Shown piece after piece: positions 20,443 to 32,608 of a stretch of DNA of 64,000 nt. The stretch is from Takakia lepidozioides (taxonomy: Eukaryota; Streptophyta; Takakiopsida; Takakiales; Takakiaceae). Below the pieces are notes generated by a model. It did no database searches, was not told the origin of the DNA, and worked only from the letters and a program-made list of their open reading frames with translations. The DNA lies in contig CM060734.1 in the NCBI GenBank assembly GCA_030704615.1, forward strand, positions 11,656,001 to 11,720,000. Reading direction: 5' to 3'. Both the position numbers and the translations under genes were made by a program. Position 1 is the first letter of the stretch. Every line of letters starts with the position of its first letter.

Positions 20443-23400
20443 TTGCAGGTTCTTCTGGAGCGTGTGTTCTGCACTGTACAGGGCATGGACGTAGGAGCGG
20501 AAGCCGACGACATTCAGCAATTTGAGAGCCGGCTTATATGCCCTCTTCGACAAAGTCTGCAAACACCGAAACCAGGACCTTTCAACAATAAGGACATCCA
20601 TTGGAAGTGTGAAACGCAATATGGGTTTAGCGGGGTGCAAGTGCGTGTTAAAAAGGCATGTATACCTTGGGATAGAGTTGCGGACTTCGTCCATGGAGAG
20701 GAGAGTGTGGAGGACTGCCCCACTCAATATTGGGTACATGTGCACAGTAAAGTGGACGTCGGAGTGCGGAAAGCTCCCAGAGGGAACACCTTCTTGAGCA
20801 GTATTATGTGTGCACCATCCTCATTGTGGTTTAGGGATGTCACTACATTGTTGTTGTGATTTGTATTTGTCTCCGACTGTGGCTTCCATAAGTCCATAGG
20901 TTGATATTTTGGCTTTTGAATTCCATTTGATAGGTATCAATGCTACTACGGACCCGACGACAAGCGCACGGTCAATGCAAGTGTCGAGGATCCAAAACAA
21001 AAGCGTGGAGGTCCGGATGTGGGTGCTGGCACTAAACACCCGCATAAAGGCCCAAGAAGGAAGAAGTCGGACTACGGAGAGTCGTACAAGCGCGGGTGCC
21101 TTTGTTGTTTCAAAGTGCAGCAATCTTATCTTGCCCCGGACATTTGTGTCCTCACATACTACAACAACATGGAGCACGTCGATGCCCTAGGGAAACCCTC
21201 CCATGGCAAGACCGCAGAGTTCAGGAACACACGGGCAGCCTACGCACCCCGCATTAGCCAGGAATTGAAAGCCTAGGTCGTTGAGTGTTTGTGCCGAGGC
21301 CTCATGGTCGCACAAATCATGATGGAACACAAGGAGCATGTCATGAACAACACAGGTTTGGGAGATGCATGGACACGTGATGATTTCCTCCTCGAGCAAG
21401 ATGTCCGCAACCTGGCTGAGAAACGGGCGTGGCAGACGTTCAAAAAGCATGCCAACGATGCCGACGGCGTCCGCATGTGGAAAGACCTGAACCCCGCATC
21501 AGTCTTCCTCTATCGAGAAGAAACATTGGCGCCAACCTTCAAGCATTACGATGGAGATTTGACATTCACTATTGGCATTCAAACTGAGTGGTAGAAGTAG
21601 AAAATGCTTCAATTGGGACATGCGCGTATCGTTGCATGCGATGCAACCTTCAAGACAAACCACCACAAGGTACGATCCCTCTTACTATTTCTGCAAATCA
21701 ATTGTTCGTAGGATGTTGCACATTGGAACCAACTAACATAGTGACATAGTGCATCTGAACAGTTCCCATTGTACACGTTGATGGTTTTCGACGAGTGGCT
21801 AAACGGTATACCAGTTGCGTACATCATATCCGCCAGGAATAGGACAACAGACCTGGTGCCGTGGATGACTACCTTGCGTGACCGACTCCACGCAGATATG
21901 CTGACCTGGCGACCCAATGCCTTCATTGTCGATGATGCGGACGCTGAAATCAATGCTATAAGGTGAGTCTTCCATACCTCAACAGACACCCACTGTCGAA
22001 GTCCTCTGGCATGCAACTGTCGTCATAGTGTGCTTTGGCAGAGTCTGTGGCATAGTCGCGTGCAACAGTTCCCTGAGAGACTCGCATGCGCGAGTCTGCT
22101 GGCAGACTAGACTCGGACCAAGTCGCGTGGGCAAGCCCGACTCGCCCGACCAAGTCGCTGGCAGACTTGCCCGGCCGAGTCCGCTGGCAGACTCGCAGGG
22201 GGGACTCTGCTGGCACCCTTCATGGGTCTGCTGGCAGACTTGGGAGGGGAAGTCGGCCCGCCAGACCCGTAGGCATGTCTTGCGACCAAGTTCGTGTAGG
22301 GGTTGGTGTGGAGTCTGCTTTGGGCTACTCGCTGGCAGACACGCCTGCCAGTACCCTGGCAGACTCGCATGCGCGATTCCGTTGGCAGACTCGACTCGGA
22401 GACTCCGCTACACACTTGTGGGTGAGTCCGCTTGCAGTCAACGGACCAACTCCGCTGGTAGACTTGCGTGGGCGAGTCCGCTGATACACTGAACGGGCCG
22501 AGTCCGCTGGCAGACTCGTCAGGCGGCGTCCGCCACAAGACTCGCAGGGCCGAGTCCGCTGCCACGCTTCATGGGTCTGCTAGCAGACTTGGGAGGGGAA
22601 GTCAGCCCGCCACATCCGCAGGCAATGTCTTATCACCAAGTCCGTTTAGGGGTTGGTGTGAAGTCTGTTGGAGGTCTCCAGCACTCGGATGGTGTCCACC
22701 AACCGGAGTTCCCTCTGAAGTGCCTCATGTGGATGTGTTATGTGCAGGGTTGCTTTCAAAGGAGTCTCATTTTCCTGTGCCTTTGGCATGTCCGCAAGGC
22801 ATGGGTAAAGCAATCATGCCAGAAGACCAAAGATCCCGTCACAGCAACAAACGTGTTGAAGGATATGGGAGACCTCATGTACTATAGAGGTGGACCAAGC
22901 GATCCCAAAAAAACGCTTCTATGGGTTGCCAAAACAATCAGGGACATGAGAAAGAAATATCGGAATGCCCAGGAATTTTTAAAGTACATCGACAAGGAAT
23001 GGTCTCCTAAAATAGCAATGTGGTGTACTGCTGCTCGTCATGTTCCACATGCCAGTCAAGACACAAATGCTAGCATTGAGGCATACCATGGAAACTTGAA
23101 GGCTAGACTGAGGATGGGGGAAAGCAAAATGACTGGTCGAAGAGTCGATTGGCTAATATGGGAACTCACGGGCCGTGTGCTCACACACTACTGGTACGCA
23201 ATTCATTTGAAGACGCATGGGTTCATACGCAATGACAAACAGGAAAAGTACATATCTAGCTCTGTGCTAGCGGCCAGGGACATTCCAGCAAGCAATGTGA
23301 CTCTACCCTTGGTGGAAGGACAACCAGCGTATGTACTAAGCAGCAATCACCCAGACACAACCTACATTGTTTACAACCCTGGATCGGATTGGGCTTCTTG

Positions 23401-23968
23401 CACTTGCCCATGGGCAATAAAAGACAATTTGTGCAAAAACCAAGTGAAAGTGTTGAAGTTGCTTCATCCCGACTTGCAGGATGGACTCATAGTGCGTGCA
23501 TGTGGCACGGCGCTCGGAACCATACATGGAGGATTGCATAATTTGATGTTGGATACAACGACTGTCGCGATGGACAGACTTGTGGAGGATTGTGACTTTG
23601 CACCCCTCAAGGAACCCGTCTACGTCCCACTGAGTATGACCGAAGAATGGTCAGATATACTTCGTATTGTGGGTAATGACAAGTACCTCGAGACACATGT
23701 GCTGTCGTGCCTTCGAATCTGTAGAGGACAACTTATTGATATCATGGCCAAAAGTGCTACTGGGATGCTACATCCTCGTGCAGCAAAACCTTTCCGACCT
23801 GTTGACGACACTAATAATTTGTCTCTGAAAAGGAAGAGGGATTTTGTCGAAGCATGGAAAACCCGACCCAGAGTCTTGCGGAGAACGCGCAATAGGGTGT
23901 ATGCACCTGCAACGAAAATATACTCTAGAATTGTTAAGGTTTCAGACCGTTGGGCGGGACCCAAGTAG
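20443..23968 (+). pseudogene. Mutator-like (MULE) transposase, copy 1
   Basis: Best-supported exons are about 20443-20807, 20934-21669, 21763-21962 and 22748-23968. The first two junctions are in phase. The N-terminus has a FAR1/MULE-like zinc-binding region (YKRGCLCCF...DICVLTYYNNMEHVD, about 21090-21185). The catalytic acids are in ARIVACDATFKTN (about 21625-21663), FIVDDADAEINAI (about 21924-21960) and NASIEAYHGNL (about 23070-23100). CLWHVRKAW supplies the usual C/W-H signature. A SWIM-type finger follows, CTCPWAIKDNLCKN (about 23401-23442), with Asn where His is expected. A basic tail containing KRKRDF ends the protein. Premature stops lie at 21274-21276, 21592-21594 and 21598-21600. The phase at the last junction does not fit the GT/AG I chose, so another break or splice site is likely there. 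The element is dead but was probably recently autonomous. Confidence 0.8.
21963..22747 (+). repeat. Repeat-filled intron of the MULE transposase
   Basis: This is the intron after the second catalytic Asp exon. About 600 bases consist of degenerate 20-30 bp units built on TCCGCTGGCAGACTCG-like phrases (for example near 22165, 22190, 22375 and 22505). The reversed MULE copy at 33960-35000 has an intron at the same codon, also filled with short TCCGCTGG/GTCCACTG repeats. Confidence 0.75.
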
Positions 23969-24732
23969 ACAACATACTCACACAGCAAAACAATGTTATG
24001 CCATCATATTCCATGCAGAGAAATAAAAGGTCCACAATCTGCTTGAAAGTGCATACATGTTTGCATCATTAACAGCCTGGAAGTGCATTCCATCAGAGCT
24101 CAGAGTGCCCCACCGTCTAGTTGCGGAAGACTAGGCATTCTGCTCAATAGACCGCGGAAATGGCCAAACAGACTACTAAGCAGACTGCACAAGTACAGAA
24201 TAACACTGCCAAGTCTGCTGATGGTTTTCGGCTAACAGACTGGGTGGTCCAGCAGACATATAGTATGGACTGACTATGTGGTCTTCTGCACTGTCCATCG
24301 GACTGCTCCCACGGAGCGTACTCGCCCAGACACGGAGCCCAACTGCACACATATAAACTATGCATCAAAATGCCACACACTCTGCCGAGCAGACTGATGA
24401 GCGGCCAGCACACTGCGCGACAGACTTCTCAGCATGCAACAGACTAGCCGGCAGACTGCTCAGCGGCCAGCAGACTGCGTGGCAGACTGGTCAAACAGAC
24501 GGAGACTGCTGTAGTCTGCTAACAGTAATTAATAGTAGAACCAAATAGTCTGCCCAAGTGAGGACGTGGGGTGGTTGTCTACTGGACTGTATTGTTCGGC
24601 CATTGCACGACTTCTTTTGACGAACTTGCATAGGTGGGAACAGTATGAGTGCATGTAGGCCTTCATCTCAGAAAATATTACATACATTCAGAATGTGAAT
24701 TGAAACAACATTGAATGTATATATTTATTTCC
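23969..24732. other. Spacer between the two convergent MULE genes, CAGAC-rich
   Basis: No gene is seen. From about 24150 to 24560 the pentamer CAGAC or its complement recurs every 10-25 bases, often as CAGCAGAC or GGCAGACT. This continues the motif of the transposase intron and of the neighbouring protease gene. Confidence 0.6.
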
Positions 24733-25149
24733 TCAAGGGAGCAGTTTTTCTGCATCGTCCAAACCACGGCGGATATACTTTACACACTGCAATCGTTGCA
24801 GTAACGGAAACCTGAAATTAAACCACCTTGGTGTGAAGGCTTGTCCTCTCTCTTTGGTTTTCTGCCTATCGCCTTTCAGCCAGTCGTAATACCCTTCAAT
24901 GAAAGACATCACGTAAAACCCACACTCCCAACTGAAAGGTTGTTGGGGCACTTCGGGAGAGTTGAACTGAAATGCCATTACTTCATCCCATTGTGGAGTC
25001 CCAACAGCATATCCAAAGCACCCTGCATGCACATTCCGAATCCAACCAAGGAGCTGTACGCAAGTATGCATTTCCCTCCGGGAGTTCAAGTGGGTGTAAG
25101 CGCCTTTCCTTAGGTCGATGATAATGACGCTCCAGTGGCACCTTCAATG

Positions 25150-28100
25150 TAAAAATAAACATGCCCGACAATTTCATTAGTTCATACACGCTGTCGGCCA
25201 AAACACACACAGCACTCCAACAGATGCAACGGACTAGTAGTCCAGCAGTCCAACAATCCAAGAGTGCGGGAGTCGAACAGACCATGACGTCCAACTCACA
25301 CGACAGTCGAACAGACCATGAGGTCGAACACACACAGAAGACCCAACATTCAGCAGACAGCAAAATGTGCAACAAGTCCGTCAGGTCTTACCCTTGCAAG
25401 ACCGGCACCAATATATGAGTGCAGTCTTTAATGTCTTTGCCAAGTCGCGCAGGAGTCAAGGCACCATCAAGGTTTGCCACCAAAGTTTCGCGTGGGGCTG
25501 TGTCGAAAGTCTGGAAAACAGACCACGTCGACGTTGGCAAAAGAGCGACAGTGCCATACGTCCTCGAGTCTAGGGTGTTCTCGAAAAAACGACACCAGAC
25601 ATCCAAAAGTCTGTCCGAGCACTCCGACTCAACCACGTTCAGTGCTTTCATGTCTTCCGGCGCAATGCCACATCGGAACCGCGAGTCTCCTTCGAAAAAA
25701 TACACCATGCTATTCCCAGCAGCTACATATATGGACATCAATCGCCGGAAACGACTTTCAATCCTGCACATACAGTCAGACCCCACCAAGACATCACTCA
25801 TTCCACAATGTCCAAAAACATCAGTCTGCTGCACAGTCTTAGCAGACCGATGAGAGGAACTGAATTACCAGAAAGTCCAGAAACCAAAGTCAAGGGAGAC
25901 TCTTAGGAGACCGACCAACAGACCCGACAATCGGACAGTGGACATTCGGACATTCGGACAGTGGACTGCATTGTCACAACAGACCAAACAACAGACCTGA
26001 CAATCGACAAAGTCGACAAACACAACTGTGGGGCACAGTCACAGCAGACCGAGTACAGGCCTTACAAGACTGCAGACAAGAAGCCAGTAGACTGCCAGAA
26101 AATACATACCTGCAAAGGCAACTTTAAAAGAACACGACCGACAGCAGACACATACGACTTACTTCTTCGACGCCAGTAACTCTGCCACATCTTTGTCCAT
26201 GTCCAAACACAATCGGCGGTCCTTGTTCATAAACACATCTGACTTGTCTTTCCTGGCTGGTCTCTTTTGAACATGACCCTCTCCAGTCTCCTTGACCGCC
26301 TCAATGACCGGACGTTTTTGGGCTTTTCCTCTTTCTGCTCGGACGGAGGCACTCTCTACCGCAATGCTTGGGACGACTTGCCCAGACTGCCGCAATATTG
26401 CAACTCTGCTGCGCAGCAGAAGAGTGTCAGTCGGTTTGTTGACACTTGCCGGTCCAGTCCTTGCAGCCTCACGAATGGCATGCGTTGAACTAACACGAGA
26501 AACGGGCGGTGTGAGCAGACCGCCTGTCTTTGTTGTTGACCCAACATTGGCAGGAGCAGGAGCAGACGGAGACGGCGAAGACAAAGTCTGCTTGCGGACG
26601 TCCTCAACTGTCGCCTCATTGAAACTCTCCTGGGCGGGCTATATAGCAGTCTGCTGGACATACTTTGAAGAAGTCTCCTTGGAAAACTCAAGTGCAGTCA
26701 TCTGTTCAGTCTGCTGGAGATGGTCTACTGCAATCTGCTGGGAATTGTTTGCTGCAGTTTGTTGGGGTGTATCTTCTGAAGTCAACCGGACAGACTCATG
26801 CGTAGTCCGGTGGGCAGGGCCTGCTTCTGCAGTCTCCTGGGCAGACTCATGCGCAGTCGGGTGGGACGGGTCTGCTGCTGCAGTCACCTGGGCAGACTCA
26901 TGCGCAGTCTGGTGGGCAGGGTCTGCTGCTAGTCACCTGGGCATTGTCAGGGTCTGCTGCTGCAATCACCTGGGCAGACTCATGTGCAGTCGGGTGGGCA
27001 GAGTCTGCTGCAGTCTTCCGGGTAGACTCTCTAAGCAGGGCAGTCACCTCGGCGGAGTCTTGTGCTGTCTGCTGACCAGAGTCTTGTAAACTCGTCTGAG
27101 CAGACCTGTGTGTAGTCTCTTGGGCAGAGTAATGTGGAGTCTGGTGGAAGGGATTCTCAAACGCAGAAGCAGACTCATAGGCAGTCTTGCGGATACTCTA
27201 TTGGGCATGGGAGTCATCTGTAGTCTCCGGGGCAATGTCGTTGGCAGACTCCGGAACAATGTCATCCGCACCCACGGCAGTCTCTTACCTAGTCTGCTAG
27301 ACAACTCCCCGTGCAGTCTGCTGGACAGTCTCCTGCCCTTTATCCCGGTTAGTCTCCTGGCCAGTGTACTCTACAGTGTCCAGGGTAGTCTCCTCTCTGG
27401 TCGTCTGTGCACTCCCATTGGTAGTTTTGTCAGTCTGCTGCCTGTCCTGCTCTGCCATACGGTGGTTCTGGTCTTGTAGGCGCACCAGTAGACTATCAAT
27501 TTCACCATCAAGTAAGTTTTGAGGGTCTGCTGACAGAAGAGACTCGGGGTTGAAAAAAGTGGGAAGGGTGCAATCAGAGACATGTAGGGCCGGGTTGGCT
27601 TGAATTCCCTCATCGAATTCTGCTGTAAGGTCTATGATGCGGTTTACTGGTCTACAGGTCGGTTCGCTCACTTCAAATTCATCGATGACTCTCGCCAGTG
27701 AATGAACAAAGACAGGGCTAAGCTCCAAAGTCATACGGGATGATGGATATCGAGGATTTACCGAGGTCATAGTTACATCGTGTGGGCCAAAGTGTGTGGG
27801 TGAACTTATCCGGCGGGGGAAAGTCAATTCTGGCACCGTTGACAAAGGGTTGGCAGACATTAAGAAGTTGGGTTGGGCAGATGATGTCCGTTTCAATCGG
27901 GTCAAATGCTCAGACATCCACTGTTGGTCAGGCCATTGAATGTGCCACTATCCCATTATAACAGACTCAGTAACAAATGTTGTGGGCAAGTCATGGAGGA
28001 CAGTCTGTGGAGGGTACTGTTCAGCAGACTCCACTGAGGTCTGCTGTGAGGTCTTCTGGGTCTTTTGGCAATGCTGTTTCACAATGGGAGTGTCTTTTTC

Positions 28101-28300
28101 AGTGTCATCCTGAGTCTTCTGTTCAGTCTATTTGCGAGTCTCCTGGTCATAGGCGTCTCGAGACTCCACGGTAGTCTGCTCCATGACATGTCTTGTCTGC
28201 TCACTTTCCATACCAGTCTGCTGAGTCTGCATACCAGTCCGCTGAAAATCCCCCGCAGTCCCCTGAGACCTCCCCCCAGCCTGCCGGACCTGGCCAGCCT
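25150..28300. repeat. CAGAC/GTCTG-rich degenerate repeat domain
   Basis: AGTCTGCTG and relatives (AGTCTCCTGG, GCAGACTCATG) recur dozens of times, most regularly at 26640-27470 and 28000-28300. A 40-50 bp higher-order unit (GGGCAGACTCATGCGCAGTC...) repeats near 26820-27010. The repeats run through coding and non-coding parts of the protease gene alike. Confidence 0.7.
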
Positions 28301-28456
28301 TACGGACAGTCCCTGGTTTTCATGACCCTGCACAGCCAGGACAACCTCTGCAGCCTGGGCAAGGGAGTCGAAAGCACTCAGTATGCGATTTCCAGGTCCC
28401 GTTGTCCGCCCTGCATGGAACACAAAAAACGATATAAACAAATGCGGTGGAGGATT

Positions 28457-28479
28457 GGGGGGGGGGGGGGGGGGGGGGG
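28457..28479. repeat. Homopolymer G23
   Basis: This is an uninterrupted run of 23 G, read as Pro in the minus-strand frame. Runs of this length are unstable and also prone to sequencing or assembly error. Confidence 0.95.
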
Positions 28480-29264
28480 AAGCAGTGAATGAGATAGAGC
28501 AGCGCACGAGTACCTTCCAGCAGATTTCAAACGAGTCTGATGTCCTTAATTTGGCGGTCCAGCAGTGCGGAATCAAGGTGGGCAAGCGCGGAACTACGGC
28601 CGTGATGCGGCGAGCCAGACCACAATACTCTGAACATGTCTGGTTTGAGCAAGACAATGTCAAAGACATCACGCTCCAATACATACGAGAACCACAACAT
28701 AGCCTCATCTACAACAGACTCTCGTGCTTGTGATCCGTCTGTAACAAACTCTCCTGCCAGTGATCCATGTAGGAAGTCTTGCCAAAGAGTGGGCAAGTCC
28801 TTCAGCAACTTCTTGTATGATGTGAAATTTCCAAACTGCATCCACCTATGCTGCAGGAACGATGATGCCATCCGGTCGAAGTGGACCGCAGTCACTGCGG
28901 ACAAGTGCTTCTTGCGGACACCGAACGTTGGGTGTGCCATAGCCATATGCCGCACCTCCTCCGGGCGAGGGTCATCCATAAGGAGGAGCTGAACAAGGAG
29001 TGGCGGTTCATTTACTTCACTCAAAGAAGAAACAACAACTTTCCCTGCTTGCTCCAGAACATGGTTGGCTTCTTCCGTAATATACTCCATGGAATAGAGA
29101 TAAGGGACAAAGGGCCACCTCCAGCCCGTTACAATGTGGTGCAGGTCACTGTACCAGTCCACATGGGCACTTGTGTCACCAATCCTGAAGCGGGGAAGTG
29201 TAGGATCCTCTGCGTTCTTCGACGCCACCGGTAACGGCGATCTCCACACCCCAAAAACGCCCAC

Positions 29265-29860
29265 AGTGGAGGGAAAATGGGCATAGTCTTCACCCTGTCC
29301 AATTGGCCCAGTCTCAGGTATGAGGTCTGCTGAGGCGTGGTTCGGTCTGCCCAGGGGCGAGGAGTCCTGCTCATGATTGCTGGCGTGTGCTTTACTGTGG
29401 TTTGGTGTGATGAGGTTTGCTGGGGTCTCTTGAGGTCTGTCGTGGTCTGTTGTGGTCTCCTGAGGAGTGATGAAGTCAGCGGTCTACTGGAGGGGACCTA
29501 CCGACTCCGTGTCAAGTTCGTCTATGGCGGCTGCTGATCCGGGGTATTTCATCAAAATGTACTCGCAAACCTGCTGCACTTCAAGCCGCACCTCACGCAC
29601 TTGCAAAGGAGGTTCCTGACATGGCGTCCGCCAAGTTGATATGGCTTTGCGAATAGACTGAGCAGTGTGCTGTGCAGCAAAAGGAAAATGAGCTTCATCG
29701 GACAGACCGGATCCATTGGACTGACTGAATTTAATGACACTTAGTAGACAATCAACACACCATCAGCAGCCCACAATCCACATTCAGCAGACCACAATAC
29801 TCAGCAGACCATGATAATTAGCAGACACTCATACCTTGGCAGACAATCTGGACTTCAACA
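29265..29860. other. Right flank of the MULE, CAGAC-rich, no gene
   Basis: No gene is recognised. GTCTGCTGTG-like phrases cluster at 29310-29470, and CAGCAGACCA-like phrases at 29760-29850. The stretch ends exactly where element 1 sequence begins at about 29861, so this is the junction of two mobile elements. Confidence 0.5.
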
Positions 29861-31230
29861 GACGTATACGGCGGTTCCTGAGGGCTTACATGAATTGCCT
29901 TCAGTTTGAAGGACTTGGGAGCACTGAAGGGTCAAGAGATTCGTATTGAGTTGGCCACTGACAAGCCAATCTTTCGGAGACCCTATAGATATAGTGACAT
30001 GGAGAGGTCTTTGATTCAGATGAGGACTCAAGATCTCCGGGAGGCTGGTTTGGTGGAGCTCTCTGTTGGAGAGTATGCTTCAGCCACAGTGATGCCAGCC
30101 AAGAACGATGTCTATGGCAATTGGACGGAGAGACGTATGTGCGGTGATTACCGGCCTGTAAATCGTCAGACCAAGTCCGATAAGTATGCCATGCCCACAC
30201 CGGAGGAGATCTTTGATGCCATTGGGCATGCTAAGGTCTTTAGCACTTTGGATTTACGATCCGGATATCACCAGTTGCCGATCAAGGAGGCGGATAAGCA
30301 GAAGACGACATTCTAATGGATCAATGAGCACGGCAAGGATTGCCTATATCAGTGGCGATTCTTACCATTCGGGCTTAGGTTCGCTCCTGCAGAGTTCTAG
30401 AGAGTCATGGACAGGATTCTAGCAGGGGTAGAGTTTGTTCGGTGCTACATAGATGACATCATCATCTTCAGTGCTACTGTGCATAAGAGACATCTTCAGG
30501 TGGTATTGGAGCGCTTGAGAGCGCACGGATTGAAGCTGCATCCGGGGAAGTACAAGTTTTTTCACAACCAGATTGAGTATCTGGGTCACATGATATATCC
30601 TGGAGGATTGGGGGTATAGTAGACTAAGGTAGAGGCCATTGCACAAATTCCACGCCCCACGGATGTGAGCTGAGTTCGAGCTTTCATGGGGTTGGCAAAC
30701 TATTATAGACAGTTTGTCAAGGGATTTAGTATCATTGCAAAGGCTCTAACCAAGCTGACCAAGGTGGACCAGGAGTGGCATTGGGAAGATGAGCAAAAAC
30801 GAGCTTTTCAAAAGCTCAAGGCGAGGTTGACCTCGGCGCCTATCTTGAGACGACCTATCAGGGGGCGCCCTTTTCAGTACGGATTGGAGCATGCTGGGGC
30901 TTGGAGCGGTGCTCACACAGGTGGATGATGAGGGAAGAGAGTTTGTAGTGGCTTATGTTAGCCGCTCGAACAATGCTGCAGAGGCTAAGTATAGCTCATA
31001 TGAGGGAGAGTGCTTAGCTTGAGTGTGGGCTGTGCCACACTTCAGGTGCTATCTATACGGCAATCTCTTCACCCTTGTCATTGATCACCAGCCACTCAAG
31101 TAGATGATGGAGTCAGACAAGCTTACGGGGAAGCTTGCACGGTAGGCACTCATATTCCAGGAGTATGACTTTCAGGTTGTGCATCGACCGGGATTGGTCA
31201 ATCGGGATGCGGATGGATTTTTGTGTATCT
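29861..31230 (+). pseudogene. Element 1 copy 2, RT and RNase H
   Basis: RT phrases [12 protein letters not shown] (about 30250-30285) and YIDD (about 30446-30460) are intact, followed by connection and RNase H segments. Stops lie at 30314-30316, about 30398, 30617-30622 and 30672, and others near 31021, 31102 and 31144. A five-base loss at about 30878, relative to the frame required, shifts the RNase H start. The second TAG of the pair (30620-30622) is shared with copy 1. Confidence 0.85.
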
Positions 31231-32608
31231 TGGCAGCGGGAGGCCAGATTGGACCTATGACAGGGATGACTGTAGACGGAGTGTCTGAGGACCTGAGGCT
31301 AGTGACGAGCCAGGTGGCGCCAGAGATATACATGAGGATTCGGCTGTGTTAGACTACTTCCGTACTGGAGACACGGCAGCCACTATGACTGCCAAAGAAA
31401 AGGATTGGATTCTGCAACGAGCCAAGAGGTTCAAGTGGGAGAAGATAGGAGGATGGTCGGGTGAGGATTGTGCCTCACCCAACACAGCGTACACAGTTAG
31501 TGCGACATGCCCATGAGGAGTTGGGGCATTTTGGAGTGCGACGCACTCACAGTCTACTGCAGGGGCAGTATTGGTGGCGTGGTATGCACACAGAGGTGCA
31601 ACAGTTTGTGGCTAGATGCATGGTGTATGACAGGGTGTGTGCTTCATTCAACGCCCCTACACCCCAGTTGCATCCTCTTCCGATCATGGGATTGGGCTAC
31701 AGGTGGAGTCTTGACTTCGCAGGACCGTTGCCACTGACGATGCGTCACCACAGATATGTGTTGGTGATGGTGGAGCACTTCTCCAAGTGGATTGAGTTGG
31801 TTCCGTAGCCTGACAAGGCTAGTGAGGGGTCTGCGTATGCATTCTTGGATTGTGTGCTTAGCTGATTTGGTGCTCCAGCTGAGGTACTCACGGACCAGGG
31901 GAGAGAGTTCTTGGGGGAGTTTCAGGCTTTGTGTGATAAAGCCTTGATAGACCACCGCACCATTTCTCGGGATCATGCTGTGGCCGATGGTTTGACAGAG
32001 AGAGTTGTGCAAACGGTGAAGAAGGGTTTGCGCAAGTATAGCTTGCAGAAGGGACACCTAGGAGATTGGGATCTTCAGGTACCTGGTTAGCCATGGGCTA
32101 CAGGTTCAGCAAACAAGCATCACTTGCCTCCTTCTCACCATATTTCCTTCTCTTTGGCCGAGAGCCGGATTTGCCAGCAGCCATTCATAGGGACACTGCT
32201 CAAGTCCTTAACCTTGACAATCCGGACGTGTGGGTACGTGCATGTGATCAACGTGCAGAGTTGTTCAAGAAAGTCATGCCCATGGCTTTTGAGAACCTTG
32301 CCATTGCACAGCACCGTAATACGTTGAGGTATGCCGCTATACGTGGTGGAGGATATCGTCTTGGGATTCGGAGGTTTAGCCCTGGTGACTATGTTTATTT
32401 GCAACAGACTGCTCCTACGACCCTGGATGTTACTGCAGGGCGTGTTATTCTGAGGGTTCGAGAGGTGTTGCCCTCAGGGGTCCTGATCTTGAAGGGTCGG
32501 GATGGCATGACTTGGAAGGACCATGTGCGTAATTGTGCGCCATGTCACCTTCCCAATGTCGATGGCAGAGTTGACCCAAACTTGGTAATGATACTTGTAG
32601 GTTTGAGG
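31231..32608 (+). pseudogene. Element 1 copy 2, integrase
   Basis: The H2C2 finger (HAHEELGHFGVRRTH...) reads from 31461. The DDE core phrases SLDFAGPLPL and GLTERV-like sequences follow, with stops near 31807 and 31863 and a frame break at about 32080. The open frame 32066-32752 covers the integrase C-terminus with GDYVYLQQTAPTTLD and runs in phase into the PHD finger, which shows that the finger belongs to the integrase polypeptide. Confidence 0.85.

Larger units (their letters stand above)
24733..29264 (-). pseudogene. Ulp1/C48 SUMO-protease-like gene carried by the MULE
   Basis: The C-terminal part is clear. The exon ending at 25392 (GTVALLPTSTW...HILVPVLQ) joins in phase, across a 250-bp GT-AG intron (25142-25391), to the exon 25141-24733. 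The latter holds GCHWSVIIIDLRKG, LNS, PQQPF and WECGFYVMSFIEGYYDW. These are the His, Gln and Cys of the Ulp1 active site. The Asp position reads Asn (LNS, usually DS). Upstream on the same strand lie a basic Ser/Pro-rich segment (26584-26159), a Gln/Thr-rich stretch made of translated CAGAC repeats (about 27300-26640), a 206-codon segment (27917-27297) and a 245-codon N-terminal domain (29264-28527) that I do not recognise. Several stops and shifts interrupt it. Exon borders upstream of 25834 are not resolved. The domain would cleave SUMO from proteins. MULEs carrying Ulp1-like genes are known in flowering plants (Kaonashi type). Confidence 0.72.

Noticed and set aside
20138-20494. GC-rich open frames on both strands as genes
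   Set aside because: They are open in several frames at once because of C/G runs. The translations are proline/arginine low complexity.
21963-22747. A CRISPR-like array, because short units repeat in series
   Set aside because: The units are degenerate, contiguous and variable in length, with no constant spacer size. The locus is an intron in a plant nuclear transposon.
26292-27089. A 265-codon + strand open frame
   Set aside because: It is the opposite-strand shadow of the minus-strand Ulp1-like gene and its CAGAC repeats. Its Cys/Trp/Ser-rich translation has no domain.
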